In this document: in pieces, positions 8,571 to 18,209 of the stretch
Layout of the letters: every line of letters begins with the position of its first letter
How positions within the stretch are numbered: the first letter of the stretch is position 1
NCBI GenBank assembly: GCA_028285345.1
Contig: JANQPT010000012.1
Span: forward strand, 124,001 to 188,000
Direction of reading: 5' to 3'
DNA length: 64,000 bases
From: Planctomycetales bacterium
GTDB lineage: Bacteria; Planctomycetota; Planctomycetia; Planctomycetales; Planctomycetaceae
Program-made: the position numbers and the translations under genes
The notes under the pieces: model-generated
The model's database searches: none
Told to the model about the DNA's origin: nothing
What the model saw: only the letters and a program-made list of their open reading frames with translations

Positions 8571-11500
8571 TCACGACCAGCGCTTTGAATGACTTCTCGC
8601 AATCTTGGGCTGCCGGCATGTTCGAGAGCCTGATCGATACGATGATCTTGGTCGCAGTGTTGGGGCTGCTCTGGGGGCTGCTGCATAAACGCCTTTCCGC
8701 GCAATTCGGCTATTGCCTGTTTATGCTGGTGCTGATCAAGGCAGTGGTTCCGGCCGAGTTTGCGGGACCGGCCTGGCTGACGCGGCTGTCACCGCGGCAT
8801 CAACTGCAGCAGTTGATTCAGAGTGAATCGGCTGACGCGCCGGAACAACCGGCGCCGTTAGCGGTGACCGCCATCGGAGCCGATCCTGAAGCGACGATTG
8901 CGGCGACAGCGTCCTTAAACGACGTGACGCCACCCCCTCCCGCTGCGCTAGAATTGAACGACACAGCAGCTGACACAAGTCCTTCGACAGTGATCGTGCC
9001 GGCTGCAACTCTCCTCCCGGAACGATTGTCGTGGCAATCCTGGTTGTTGGTTCTTTGGCTGGCCAGTGTGGCGATCTTGCTGTTGCGATTTGCTTGGGAA
9101 CAGCTGCGATTTCGCCTGCAGATGAGATCCATGAATGAGATATCAGCCGGCGACCTGCCTTTCGATCTGGCCGACTTGCAATCGCGAATGGGAGTTCGCC
9201 GCACGATCCGCTGCTTTTGGACCGATGACATCGCATCACCGGCACTGTGCGGCATCATCAGGCCCTGCCTGTTGCTCCCCTCGGATTTTGCGAATTCGTA
9301 CACGGCCGGGCAACGATCCTGGATTGTACTGCACGAGCTGGCGCATGTCCGCCGCCGCGACCTGTGGGCCGCATTGTTTCAACGTCTAGTGCAAATCCTG
9401 CACTTCTTCAATCCGGCGATTTGGATCGTCAATGTGGTCGTCAACCGGCTGCGCGAGTTCGCGTGCGACGATGCGGCATTGGCCGCTGCCGGAGCACCGC
9501 GACGGGAGTGCGGCGATGCCTTCTTGCGAGCGGTCGAGAAGGCCAATCGTCAATCGGTCGCGTTCGAACCGGCACTGGGCATGTTTCGGGCCGGCCGGAC
9601 GTATCGGCAGCGATTGCTGCGCATTATGGACTCCAAACGCAGCCTGCAACACAGGCTGAGCATGCTGTCAATTGTGATGCTGCTGGCGTTAGCGGCTGTG
9701 GTTTTGCCGGGTGTGCGGGCTGACGACACTCAAGTCGGCTCCGCCATACCCGCCGATGATACAACAGCGCGGAGCAATCCAGCTGTCGAGCAGCAGGCGG
9801 ATAAGCACTGGATCGCGGAACTCCCCTTCGGGGGGACGGTAGAACTGATCGCCGTCGCAGAGCATCCGTCAGGAGACGGCCCCTGGTGGCGCGCCGACGG
9901 TTCAATGCTAAAGGCCGCCCCTTACGACGACATTGGCAGTAGGATGAATGCTCGCGCAAATAAGATCGCGCGAGACTTTGTATTTCAATTTGAGGACATG
10001 CCGGAGGATATCTTACGTTCCGTGGAGATTACCTGGATCGGATCCGGAAGTATTTTAGGTGTAAATACTCCCTTTGATCAGCAGGGAGAGCCACTGCCGA
10101 ATCTGCGCGTCAAGACCGTCGGTTTTGACCCGAAGATGAAACACGCCAGCATTCGCATCAGCGTGCCTAGCGGCGACTGGATGCCGTTAGCCAACTTTAA
10201 CGGACAAAGTACCACCGGAATGAGCCGTCGACTGGACGGAAAGAGGGTCGGAGTGACGTTTTTGCCCGCACGGCGAATCGGCAATCAGATCAGTTTGGAG
10301 TTTGCCCACAATATCGCAAAACACGAAGTGCGCGTCGTGGCCGTCGACAAGGACGGCAAAACACGCCATCTTCCTTCGAGCTCCCGCGGCGCCGGAGCGT
10401 CAGGCTTTTCCCAAAAAAGAGTGGAATTTGTCGATCTTCGCATGAAGGATATCAACAGGTTTCAACTAGAAGTCCGGCGGTTGCATTACGTTCAGTTTAG
10501 CAACATTGCCACACAGCCGGAGCAACAGACAGATGTGCAGATCGAAAGCGATTTCGCCGGCTGGGGTTCAGTTAGCGGACAGTTTCTTTACGGCGGAGAA
10601 CCACCGCAACCGAAAGTGCTGGTCAAGAAAGGAGACACGAACGTCCGCGACGACGCCGTCTCAGCCGCGCAGACGATTTACAGCGAGGAATTGCTCATCG
10701 ACCCCGACACCAAGGGGATTGCCAACGTCTTCGTCTACTTGCGGAAACGCCCGACTGAGGTCCACCCCGCCTTGGAGGGCAAAGAACTGCCGCCAATCAT
10801 GTTCGACTCCGTCGGCCGGCAATTTACGCCGCACGCCTTAATCGCTCGTGCCGGACAGAGAATCCAGGCGGTCAATGCCGATCCGATCTACACCAACGTG
10901 CATGTCTATCCAGCCAGGAACCCTGGATATAACGTGGCCGTCCAGCGGCAGGATCGACAGGGAGTGCCGTTGACCTTCAAGTACCCCGAACGGCAACCGT
11001 TCGCGGTCAAGAGTGATATTCATACCTGGATGAAATCGTATTGGCTGATTCTCGACCATCCCTACGCCGCACTGACCGATAAGGAGGGCCGATTTACAAT
11101 CAAAAACCTCCCCGCCGGCCGCCACCAACTGACCGTGTGGCATGAGAAGTACGGTTTTCTAGACAGGCAGCTTTCCGTCGAGGTTAAGAACGGCAAAACG
11201 ACAAAATTGGCGCCTCGCAGAATCGGACCTCAGGTGGCCGATGTTCATGACCACAAGCCGTTTATCGCAGTCGGCAACGTCACCGATTCCGACGGCCGAC
11301 CGGTTGCCGGCGTAGTGATCCGCGCCGCTACAGGGATCGGAACATTGAAAGGAGGCGCAATGACGAAGACCGACGATGAGGGTAACTATAAGCTCCAATT
11401 CGGTCCGGGATTTCGAGCGAAAAACCCAAAACTCGTGCAAGCAGCAGTCCTGTATGCCAGTAAATCGGGCATGTTTGAAACGAATCTATCGCGTCAAGGT

Positions 11501-11917
11501 AGTCTCATCTGTGCTCTGGAGAAGCCTGACGGAGTCGTTGGCTGGGGCAAGTCAGAAGAAGATCTCTTTCTGCCGGGTATGCCCAAGACTGTCGATTTCA
11601 CCATGGCACCGGCAGCGAAGCTTCAAGGGGTCCTCTTAAACGCTGACGGTCAGCCGGTTCCCCAAGGACAGAAAATCACGCTGGTCGGCAAGGAACTCCC
11701 CCCTGCAAGCAACGTTCTCGCGTCCACAACAACCGACGAGAGAGGACAATTCGAGTTCACCAACGTGCCCACGACCTTTAATTGGTACTTCTCCGCTCCG
11801 GGGCCGATGAAGTTCGCGCGAAAATCGACGCCGTTTCGCCTCGCAGATGCGCGTGGATACCACGCACGCGTCACATTCGGGGCGGAGGACCAACTCGAAA
11901 TCAAAGACCTGAAGTAG
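8567..11917 (+). CDS. BlaR1-like M56 membrane metallopeptidase with fused cupredoxin-like and carboxypeptidase-regulatory-like domains
   Basis: A sensor peptidase of 1116 residues, probably relaying an outside signal to BlaI. Membrane segments lie near 20-40, 46-64, 157-176 and 366-382. The zinc peptidase motif HELAH is at 256-260, with EFACDD near 297 supplying the downstream ligand region. After the last membrane segment an extracytoplasmic tail of about 730 residues follows instead of the penicillin-binding domain of BlaR1. It includes a cupredoxin-like module (about 660-870) of the type common in planctomycetes, in which the usual Cys-Asp-Ile-His is here SDIHTWM and one usual His is Thr, so copper binding looks lost. 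Two carboxypeptidase-regulatory-like beta domains (about 900-980 and 1020-1110) end the protein. Confidence 0.9.
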   Translation: MITTSALNDFSQSWAAGMFESLIDTMILVAVLGLLWGLLHKRLSAQFGYCLFMLVLIKAVVPAEFAGPAWLTRLSPRHQLQQLIQSESADAPEQPAPLAVTAIGADPEATIAATASLNDVTPPPPAALELNDTAADTSPSTVIVPAATLLPERLSWQSWLLVLWLASVAILLLRFAWEQLRFRLQMRSMNEISAGDLPFDLADLQSRMGVRRTIRCFWTDDIASPALCGIIRPCLLLPSDFANSYTAGQRSWIVLHELAHVRRRDLWAALFQRLVQILHFFNPAIWIVNVVVNRLREFACDDAALAAAGAPRRECGDAFLRAVEKANRQSVAFEPALGMFRAGRTYRQRLLRIMDSKRSLQHRLSMLSIVMLLALAAVVLPGVRADDTQVGSAIPADDTTARSNPAVEQQADKHWIAELPFGGTVELIAVAEHPSGDGPWWRADGSMLKAAPYDDIGSRMNARANKIARDFVFQFEDMPEDILRSVEITWIGSGSILGVNTPFDQQGEPLPNLRVKTVGFDPKMKHASIRISVPSGDWMPLANFNGQSTTGMSRRLDGKRVGVTFLPARRIGNQISLEFAHNIAKHEVRVVAVDKDGKTRHLPSSSRGAGASGFSQKRVEFVDLRMKDINRFQLEVRRLHYVQFSNIATQPEQQTDVQIESDFAGWGSVSGQFLYGGEPPQPKVLVKKGDTNVRDDAVSAAQTIYSEELLIDPDTKGIANVFVYLRKRPTEVHPALEGKELPPIMFDSVGRQFTPHALIARAGQRIQAVNADPIYTNVHVYPARNPGYNVAVQRQDRQGVPLTFKYPERQPFAVKSDIHTWMKSYWLILDHPYAALTDKEGRFTIKNLPAGRHQLTVWHEKYGFLDRQLSVEVKNGKTTKLAPRRIGPQVADVHDHKPFIAVGNVTDSDGRPVAGVVIRAATGIGTLKGGAMTKTDDEGNYKLQFGPGFRAKNPKLVQAAVLYASKSGMFETNLSRQGSLICALEKPDGVVGWGKSEEDLFLPGMPKTVDFTMAPAAKLQGVLLNADGQPVPQGQKITLVGKELPPASNVLASTTTDERGQFEFTNVPTTFNWYFSAPGPMKFARKSTPFRLADARGYHARVTFGAEDQLEIKDLK

Positions 11918-11946
11918 CCAACAGACTGCCTCTCGCCCGGCTGATT

Positions 11947-13686
11947 CTAGAGCTTGATGTAGATGTTGTTCTTCTGCAACACCCGGACGAACAGCCACGT
12001 CAACCACATGAACACGGCGAAGCCGAGCCACATATACCAGTCCGGAACGTCGCGGGGCATGAAGGCTTTCACGGCGCGGCCCGTCAGGCCGTGCAGTGCA
12101 TACGCGAACAACGCGTTCGTGCCAAAGGTGGTGAACAATCCCAGCTTTAGTCCCCAGATGTCGCACAGGATGTAAAAGATCGCGTAGACGAAAATTGACA
12201 TCCCGCCGGCAATGACCGTGTAGGAGAGCGTGCCTTGCCGTTGGCTGACCATCCAGTAGTTCCAGTCGCGCAACATCACCGACCGTTTGCCGATGCCCGG
12301 CTTGGTGTGCGGAGGATAGACAAAAGGCGGCTCGGCGACGACCGCCTCCCAACCCTGTTCCTCAAATCGCGATTTTAGGGCGTCGATCCGCTGCTGCGAC
12401 GGAATGATCGGATCAAGCGCCAGTTTGGGGTCGCGGAAGATCCTGACGTTCGCCGCGCTGGAATCGGGCGTCTCCTGTTTGATCTTTTCGATCTTGGCCG
12501 CGGCCGCTTGCTCGTCTTTGACTAACGCCTCTTTCTCAGCGGCCAACTTGGCACGGTCTTGCTCATCCTCGACCTTGGCGACTTTCGGAGTGCCTTGAAG
12601 CTTCGCCGTGATGGCTTGAATCTGTTGTTTGAGTTCGTGCTGCTTGAGGATGAACGGTTCGCTGCCGTCGCGATACGCGTCGAGCCCCTGTTTGTGCTCG
12701 TCGATTTCTGCGCGAAGTTCTTCCCGCTTTTTGATTGACGCGTCACGCTCCTGGATCAGCTTTTCGCGTTCGTCCGAATCAGTGACCTGCTCCACCGCTA
12801 GCGACATGCCGTCAAGCTGCTCGCGCAACTCATGGATCTTCTTGTCAATTTCCCCGACTTGCTTGTTGAGCGGCGCGATCTCCGCGTTGATTTTTGCGGC
12901 GATCACTCCCTGCATTTTCTTGTCTCGCTCCCGCTCAGCGATATCGCTTTCGGTCACGTCATACAGCCGGGTGCCGCAGGTCATCAGCCAGCCGATGCCC
13001 GTGATCAGAATCGACCAAGCAAACAATTTGACGAGATTCGGCCGGCCTTCCGCACCGGCGACCGCGTCGCAGACGAGTGTCCCCAGAAGTGCGGGAATCG
13101 CCCAGGTGAGAACGCCGATCGGCCCGCCGTCGATCACGTTGGGGCTGGTGCTGCACCATTCGAAATTGAACCAGTGCGAGAGCACGATATGCAGCCCCGC
13201 GGAAAAGAACAAGTAGGCGATCCGCACTCCGGCGGAGGAGCGAATCACCGGTGTGATCCAAATCGCGGTGAGCGCAATATGCATCAACGTCTGAAACCAT
13301 TCGCGTTTCAAGGGAGAATACAACGCTTCCCAACCGACGTGCCTCAGTTCTTCCCACGACGCCGCCGCACGGCCCGACCCATAGACGACGATGGCGACTA
13401 AGATGAGTCCCAAGAAACGCGTAATCACGCGCCGGTACGCCGGCCACATCCCCTCGCTGCTAATCCGGCGCCCGAAGGTGAGGCGAAACGCGAACCCGAC
13501 CGCGAACAAAAAGTGCGGCATGATCGTGTCGGCATAGCTCAAGTAGTGGTGGCTATGCTTGAGCACCTGCGGGCAGTTGGTAAACCCGCCCAAGAAATTG
13601 ACCAGGAACATGCCGGCGACGGTGTAGCCGCGAAACTGGTCCAGAGAAGCAATTCGCGACGATTTAGCGGGGGCCGATGATGACAT
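11947..13686 (-). CDS. HGSNAT/DUF5009-like membrane acyltransferase with a large coiled-coil insert
   Basis: A multi-pass membrane protein of about 579 residues. The N-terminal signature SLDQFRGYTVAGMFLVNF and the ADTIMPHFLFAVGFAFRLTFGRR segment match the family of heparan-alpha-glucosaminide N-acetyltransferase and DUF5009 proteins, which acetylate sugars across membranes. Unusually, residues about 250-400 form a Glu/Lys/Gln-rich coiled coil (for example AEKEALVKDEQAAAAKIEKIKQE), splitting the membrane helices into two groups. I prefer the ATG at 13686; an in-frame TTG lies 18 bases upstream. It is the last gene of a minus-strand operon, 52 bases after the 151-residue protein. Substrate is unknown; sugar acetylation is a family-based guess. 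Confidence 0.75.
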   Translation of the reverse strand: MSSSAPAKSSRIASLDQFRGYTVAGMFLVNFLGGFTNCPQVLKHSHHYLSYADTIMPHFLFAVGFAFRLTFGRRISSEGMWPAYRRVITRFLGLILVAIVVYGSGRAAASWEELRHVGWEALYSPLKREWFQTLMHIALTAIWITPVIRSSAGVRIAYLFFSAGLHIVLSHWFNFEWCSTSPNVIDGGPIGVLTWAIPALLGTLVCDAVAGAEGRPNLVKLFAWSILITGIGWLMTCGTRLYDVTESDIAERERDKKMQGVIAAKINAEIAPLNKQVGEIDKKIHELREQLDGMSLAVEQVTDSDEREKLIQERDASIKKREELRAEIDEHKQGLDAYRDGSEPFILKQHELKQQIQAITAKLQGTPKVAKVEDEQDRAKLAAEKEALVKDEQAAAAKIEKIKQETPDSSAANVRIFRDPKLALDPIIPSQQRIDALKSRFEEQGWEAVVAEPPFVYPPHTKPGIGKRSVMLRDWNYWMVSQRQGTLSYTVIAGGMSIFVYAIFYILCDIWGLKLGLFTTFGTNALFAYALHGLTGRAVKAFMPRDVPDWYMWLGFAVFMWLTWLFVRVLQKNNIYIKL

Positions 13687-13738
13687 CCGACGGGATAACT
13701 CCAAGGAGCGTCGGCCGCCGGGAAAATCTTGACGAGCG

Positions 13739-14194
13739 CTACTGCTCAGTCTGTGCGGCCTGGGAACGAAGGTACTCTTTCAAGGCCTGCTTGTCACTGG
13801 GGTCGCGGCGGTTGGAAAACGGATAATTGTATTTCCAGTTCGTGACGGCTTGGTCGATCTCCTCTTGCGGAGCGTCCATGGCGACAAGCGTGAGGGCGTA
13901 CAAGTAGAAGTTATTCTCATCCGTTTTTACGCCGGATGCAAGCGCCTCTTCGAAATATTTCCGCGCCTGCACGAAATCCTGCTGTTTGGCGGCATCCATC
14001 CCTAAAAAGGCCTGCACTTCCTGCCCTTTGGGATATCGAGACGAGAGAATCTTGATCACTTTGCGCTTTTGTTCAAGATCCTGCCGATAATCTTCCTGGC
14101 CGAAGTCGGCAGGCCGAGGCGGTTCCCAGATCGCGATCAACCCGGCGATTCCCACAACGACCAGCAGAAACCGATATCGCCTCAACACACTCAC
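13739..14194 (-). CDS. Small membrane-anchored TPR-like protein
   Basis: A 151-residue protein I do not recognise by name. The N-terminus has one hydrophobic anchor or signal segment (RYRFLLVVVGIAGLIAIWEPP). The rest is helical, with TPR-like spacing: AFLGMDAAKQQDFVQARKYF is followed by YLYALTLVAMDAPQEEIDQA. Its ATG overlaps the stop codon of the upstream 369-residue membrane protein (14191-14194), indicating translational coupling and probably a shared complex. The acyltransferase-like gene follows in the same operon. It is probably a periplasm-facing scaffold; the role is unknown. Confidence 0.75.
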   Translation of the reverse strand: MSVLRRYRFLLVVVGIAGLIAIWEPPRPADFGQEDYRQDLEQKRKVIKILSSRYPKGQEVQAFLGMDAAKQQDFVQARKYFEEALASGVKTDENNFYLYALTLVAMDAPQEEIDQAVTNWKYNYPFSNRRDPSDKQALKEYLRSQAAQTEQ

Positions 14195-15300
14195 GATGAC
14201 AATCCAGCCTGACTCTTGCTTTCGCGCACCTTCCAGATGAACGAGTCGTAGTACAAATGGAGCAGCCCCGGCGCGGCGATGATGACCGAAAGGTAGAGAT
14301 CAAGCCCTTCCTTTTCGGAGAGCGCCGCCAATCCCATGGGCGGCAATGCCTCGCCGTACTGGTTCATAAAACTTAGCACGCCGAAGCCGAACTCTTCCAG
14401 CGGCCTGTTCAAGACGAGTTGATAGATGACCGCATAGAGCACACACAGTGTAAAGAAGGCGATCGGCCCGGCAGCGCCCAAACCGGTGATCGTCGAGAGG
14501 AAGCGATTCTTTCCGGGGCTCTGTTGCACTTTGTGCTCAGTGAACAGATAGATGATGACGAAGTATTGCAGCCCGTGCATGATCATGTTGGCGATGCCGT
14601 GCACCAACAATGAGTCGGTACGAAACGCCAAGTAATACAGCACCGAATAATTCGTTGCCAGAAATAGATACTTGACGGGATTGAGGTGAACGCCGGCCCG
14701 CACGCAGGCGAAGACGTGCCGCAAGTAAACCAACCCGTAAACGCTGGTGGCAATCAGACTGAGGATTTGAATCGTATCGACGGCCGAGATCGTGAGCGGA
14801 ACACCGAATCGAACCAATTCACGAACCCAATACTTGGTAAACAGGGGCGCCGTGAGAAACATGTTGAAGTACAGCACGATGTTCAGCCCGAGGTCAAAGC
14901 CCCCGGTGGTCGGCAAACCCGCGCGGGCCTTGAAGTCGTAAATCCGCGTGAAACCGTGCAACTGCATCATGAAGTGCTGATGATTCCACAACGTGATCAG
15001 CAGCACGAGCGAGATCGGAAACCAGACAATGCCGAAGTAGATCAGCCCGCAAATGGCGATCAACCCCACAATCAACCGATCGCCAAATCGTTGGCGGTCC
15101 TCTTCCAGACCGTAGACCCGTAGAATCGTGCTGAACGTGTGCGGGACATTAATCCACAGCGCACAAGAGGCGAGCGCGACCGCCGATAACCAATATTGCG
15201 AAGCCAGCGCGGCAGCCATCGCAATAAACGGCAGGCCCAAGAACCAAACCAAATCACCGCGAAAAGTTGTGATATAGCCGGTGCGGAACATGCGTATCAC
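14191..15300 (-). CDS. Polytopic membrane protein of unknown function
   Basis: A 369-residue integral membrane protein with about eight to nine hydrophobic segments, first gene of a three-gene minus-strand operon. A His-bearing motif, LWNHQHFMMQLHGFTRIYDF near residues 125-145, and further polar residues at membrane edges suggest a metal- or haem-type site, as in membrane desaturase-like or oxygenase-like families, but I cannot place it in one. It overlaps the TPR-like gene by four bases. Together with the acyltransferase downstream the set suggests modification of a lipid or surface polymer; that is an inference from gene order only. Confidence 0.75.
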   Translation of the reverse strand: MIRMFRTGYITTFRGDLVWFLGLPFIAMAAALASQYWLSAVALASCALWINVPHTFSTILRVYGLEEDRQRFGDRLIVGLIAICGLIYFGIVWFPISLVLLITLWNHQHFMMQLHGFTRIYDFKARAGLPTTGGFDLGLNIVLYFNMFLTAPLFTKYWVRELVRFGVPLTISAVDTIQILSLIATSVYGLVYLRHVFACVRAGVHLNPVKYLFLATNYSVLYYLAFRTDSLLVHGIANMIMHGLQYFVIIYLFTEHKVQQSPGKNRFLSTITGLGAAGPIAFFTLCVLYAVIYQLVLNRPLEEFGFGVLSFMNQYGEALPPMGLAALSEKEGLDLYLSVIIAAPGLLHLYYDSFIWKVRESKSQAGLSS

Positions 15301-15546
15301 CCCGCCGTGATTGATTCGATGCTGACTTTAGCTGCAGCGGCGCCCGTGCCCAGCCGGATACGGATTCTGTCAGGAAACGGACTCTCTAAAGAGTCTACGC
15401 CAAGAGCGGGTCAAGCCGTTTGCGCAGATCTGTGAGGAACCATGGCAACGACCTGACCGCCGATGAGCCTGCACGCGTCATTTCCGGGCTTTCTCGCCGG
15501 CTGGCTTTCTCCGCTCATCAGCCCGACGGCGTCTCTTCAACTGCCG

Positions 15547-15936
15547 CTACTCTGCCGCCTGCTCAATCGCAGTATTGATGTTTTTTATGGCTTGCTCTGC
15601 GGCCTGACGGACCTTTTCTCCGTAATTCTGGTCATCATTGGCGATCTCTTGCAACTTGGCGAGTTCACTCTCCGCCGGGGCGCCCACTCGGCCGATCCCG
15701 ACGATGGCCCGGCGTTGCTCACGTTCCTCGTCTGCTTGCGAAAAACGCTCCCATTGAAACGCGATCGTTTCCTCGGGGGGACGCGTATCAGGTTTCTTAA
15801 GCTGGTCCAGGCCCGATTCTTTATTCGCGGTGCTGGCGTCTTTGCCGTCTGTGCCGCCGCAGCCGGCAAGCATAAACATCCCTGCAAAACAGACCAACAA
15901 AGCGGGCGCCAACGATTTTGCCACTGATGATTTCAT
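15547..15936 (-). CDS. Small HEAT-like lipoprotein
   Basis: A lipoprotein of 129 residues. I start it at 15936, where GAGGAGGT lies just upstream; a longer ORF runs 67 codons further but has no ribosome binding site. The signal peptide ends in the lipobox LAGC followed by GGTDGKD, so it should be lipidated on Cys and membrane-bound. The rest is charged and helical; RAIVGIGRVGAPAESELAKL followed by VRQAAEQAIKNI resembles one or two HEAT-like repeats. It stands alone between a membrane-protein operon and a DUF1559 gene. No function can be assigned. Confidence 0.8.
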   Translation of the reverse strand: MKSSVAKSLAPALLVCFAGMFMLAGCGGTDGKDASTANKESGLDQLKKPDTRPPEETIAFQWERFSQADEEREQRRAIVGIGRVGAPAESELAKLQEIANDDQNYGEKVRQAAEQAIKNINTAIEQAAE

Positions 15937-16056
15937 GGTGACCTCCTCACGTGAACATCGCAAAAAACGGGAATGTGAAATGTGGTGACTATTATTTAGA
16001 GACGCAATCTTCAGCAATTTTGTTTGCCATCTCACCGTGAGACATTCAGAAACTAT

Positions 16057-16101
16057 ACAAAAAAAAACTGCCGCAGACCAGGACAAATAGGTCTGCGGCA
16101 G
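16057..16101 (-). terminator. Rho-independent terminator of the first DUF1559 gene
   Basis: CTGCCGCAGACC (16068-16079) pairs perfectly with GGTCTGCGGCAG (16090-16101) around a ten-base loop. On the minus strand it is followed by a run of eight or more T. It lies about 105 bases past the stop of the gene ending at 16208. Confidence 0.88.
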
Positions 16102-16207
16102 CGTTTTCCAAGATTCGGCGACTGTCGGAAGCATCAAATCTGCTCCCTCGGCCCCCGAATCATCACATTCAACAAGTCATCAAACCGTGTGGACAGCCAT
16201 CGACAAA

Positions 16208-17530
16208 TCAGTCGACGATACCACCCGGAATCGTGTCGACCTCTTTACCGGCAATCGTTGAAGTTGCGCGGTAGAGGTCAAGGCCGACGTTCTCACTAAC
16301 GAACTGCACAGAGCCATCGGCACGGAGGAAGAATCCACCGCCGGTGTGCTGGCTACGGAAGTTCTGCGTGGAGTTCGTCAGACCGGACAAGCCGTTTTGG
16401 ACCGCGAACAAGCTGCTGCGGCAGTCGCGGTTGTCATCGCGCCGCATACCGGTCGCATCGCCGGAACCACTGTCGTCCGTCATGGAACCGTTGTTCGTGA
16501 CGGGGTTTTTGTTCAGCGGCTCGATGCAGCAAGCAAACGGAGTTCCGGTTTGCAGGATGTTACCCACATCGCCACCACCGACGTCGTAGATAATCCAGGA
16601 ACCGTGTGCCGGCACCGGATCGTTGGGACGGGCGGGATCTTCACTGCCCATACCGTGGAATTGCAGCGGATTGGTACAGCCGGCATAGCGGCAGATGGGC
16701 CACGGTTCGCCGCCGGCGACTTCGCCTGCAGCAAACGTGTTGCTGGTACCGTCAACGACGTCTTTGACGGCCGTCTTGTGGCTCTTGTTGAACATGCCGC
16801 GTTCCGAGTCCGGAACCGGGCCGTAGGCAAAGCCCTTAATGGGCAGATTGTCGTAGCGCCGTTGGAACGGGAATCCGTTGTACGGTGCGCGGAAACGACC
16901 GGTGCCTTCGTCATCGTCGTCGAATTGGATACACCAACTATCGTTGGTCCCTTTGGACAACGCGTAGTGGCAGGCTTGGAACAAGCCGCTGCCGTCAATG
17001 TTGTCGCCGTTCGGTCCCCAGGCCGCGATGAAGACGAGACCTTCGTCGATCGCCGACGGGCATTGCATCGAGGGAATGGCAGCTTTTTCAAGCTCTGATT
17101 CCTCGACGAGGCAGTACCATTCGTTCCCCATTTCGTTGATCCGGCCGGGAGTCAGCGGATCGACGTTGGAGTAGTAGGTCCGCATGGCGCCGGGAGTTTC
17201 CAGAGCCGTGTCGTACCAGACCGCGGCGTCGAAGTACGGGAAGAGTGCGATCATGGCGCCTTCTTCCATGTACATCCAGCCACTGCCGGAGGTTCTCGGG
17301 TGGTCCGAGTAGGGGAAGTGGTTAAAGTTGTCGTGGAAGTTGTGCATCGCAACACCGATTTGCTTCAGGTTGTTGCGACAGTGTGTGCGGCGGGCAGCCT
17401 CGCGGGCTTGCTGAACCGCTGGCAGCAGCAATGCAATAAGAATGGCGATGATGGCGATGACCACCAGCAATTCGATGAGCGTAAACCCACCACGCTTGCT
17501 GTTGGCCGAACTGAGACGTGTTCGTTTCAT
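16208..17530 (-). CDS. DUF1559 protein with type IV pilin-like N-terminus
   Basis: A planctomycete DUF1559 (SBP_bac_10-type) protein of 440 residues. The start at 17530 (MKRTRLSS) is preceded by GAAAGGTG; an upstream in-frame codon adds only an unlikely 25-residue extension. The N-terminus carries the prepilin cleavage and methylation motif [24 protein letters not shown], then the DUF1559 hallmark [24 protein letters not shown]-terminal [16 protein letters not shown] motif is also typical. Such proteins are exported through a pilin/type II-like pathway and expanded to many copies in planctomycetes; their function is not established. The first gene of this family in the window; the second is at 23239-24135. 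Confidence 0.93.
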   Translation of the reverse strand: MKRTRLSSANSKRGGFTLIELLVVIAIIAILIALLLPAVQQAREAARRTHCRNNLKQIGVAMHNFHDNFNHFPYSDHPRTSGSGWMYMEEGAMIALFPYFDAAVWYDTALETPGAMRTYYSNVDPLTPGRINEMGNEWYCLVEESELEKAAIPSMQCPSAIDEGLVFIAAWGPNGDNIDGSGLFQACHYALSKGTNDSWCIQFDDDDEGTGRFRAPYNGFPFQRRYDNLPIKGFAYGPVPDSERGMFNKSHKTAVKDVVDGTSNTFAAGEVAGGEPWPICRYAGCTNPLQFHGMGSEDPARPNDPVPAHGSWIIYDVGGGDVGNILQTGTPFACCIEPLNKNPVTNNGSMTDDSGSGDATGMRRDDNRDCRSSLFAVQNGLSGLTNSTQNFRSQHTGGGFFLRADGSVQFVSENVGLDLYRATSTIAGKEVDTIPGGIVD

Positions 17531-18209
17531 AGACACACCTTTCAAAAAGAGAGATAAAGAGAAGAGAAGCTCACGCACGTAAACAGCGGCAAGACAAACC
17601 GCCAAACGTCAATGTGTAAGATAAACGATGTGCAGAAATAGGTTGAGGAGGCTTGCGCCACCCAATTTGCCCTGCTCTGCGAACGCGAGCTGAAAGGAGA
17701 AAGGCAGCCCTTAGATTGTCGAATTGGAAATCGATTGTCAAGCATTTTTTACGAAAAACTGGTAGATTCGCAAAAAGCGGCACCAAGGCAACGACGCCAA
17801 AGCTGCTGCTTCCACGGTCGCTGGGCTTTGACAACATCGAACGTCAGCGACGCGCGCCCGACCTTTGCGAGATTGTGAACAACATGCACCAGTTTCGCGC
17901 CGCAAGAATGCGCCATCTTCACCACTCACCATCAGGAGTCCGCAAGTATGAACCAGCCACGGGAACTCCACCGATCCATCAATGAGCAAACACTAGTCAC
18001 GAGTAAACACGTGAAGATGTGTGGATTCTCAGAAAACATTCGAATTCACACAAAATTGTTTTGACTATTTGGCAAAAGTGAGTCAACATGACCCGCGTTG
18101 CTTCTCAAGCCGCTTCTTGCGGAGCATTTCTTGTCACCGCGCGCCGCCTGGTGGGAAGACATTCCAAGCGGACGCGCGACCAACTTCTTTTTTAAAAGGA
18201 GTAAGCGCT
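17531..18209. other. Divergent intergenic region with a TTGACT/AGTCAA dyad
   Basis: No gene is supported in these 680 bases between a minus-strand DUF1559 gene and a plus-strand Tat-exported protein. It must hold both promoters. A spaced dyad TTGACT (18061-18066) and AGTCAA (18081-18086) lies about 125 bases before the Tat gene and could be an operator. Otherwise nothing stands out. Confidence 0.4.
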
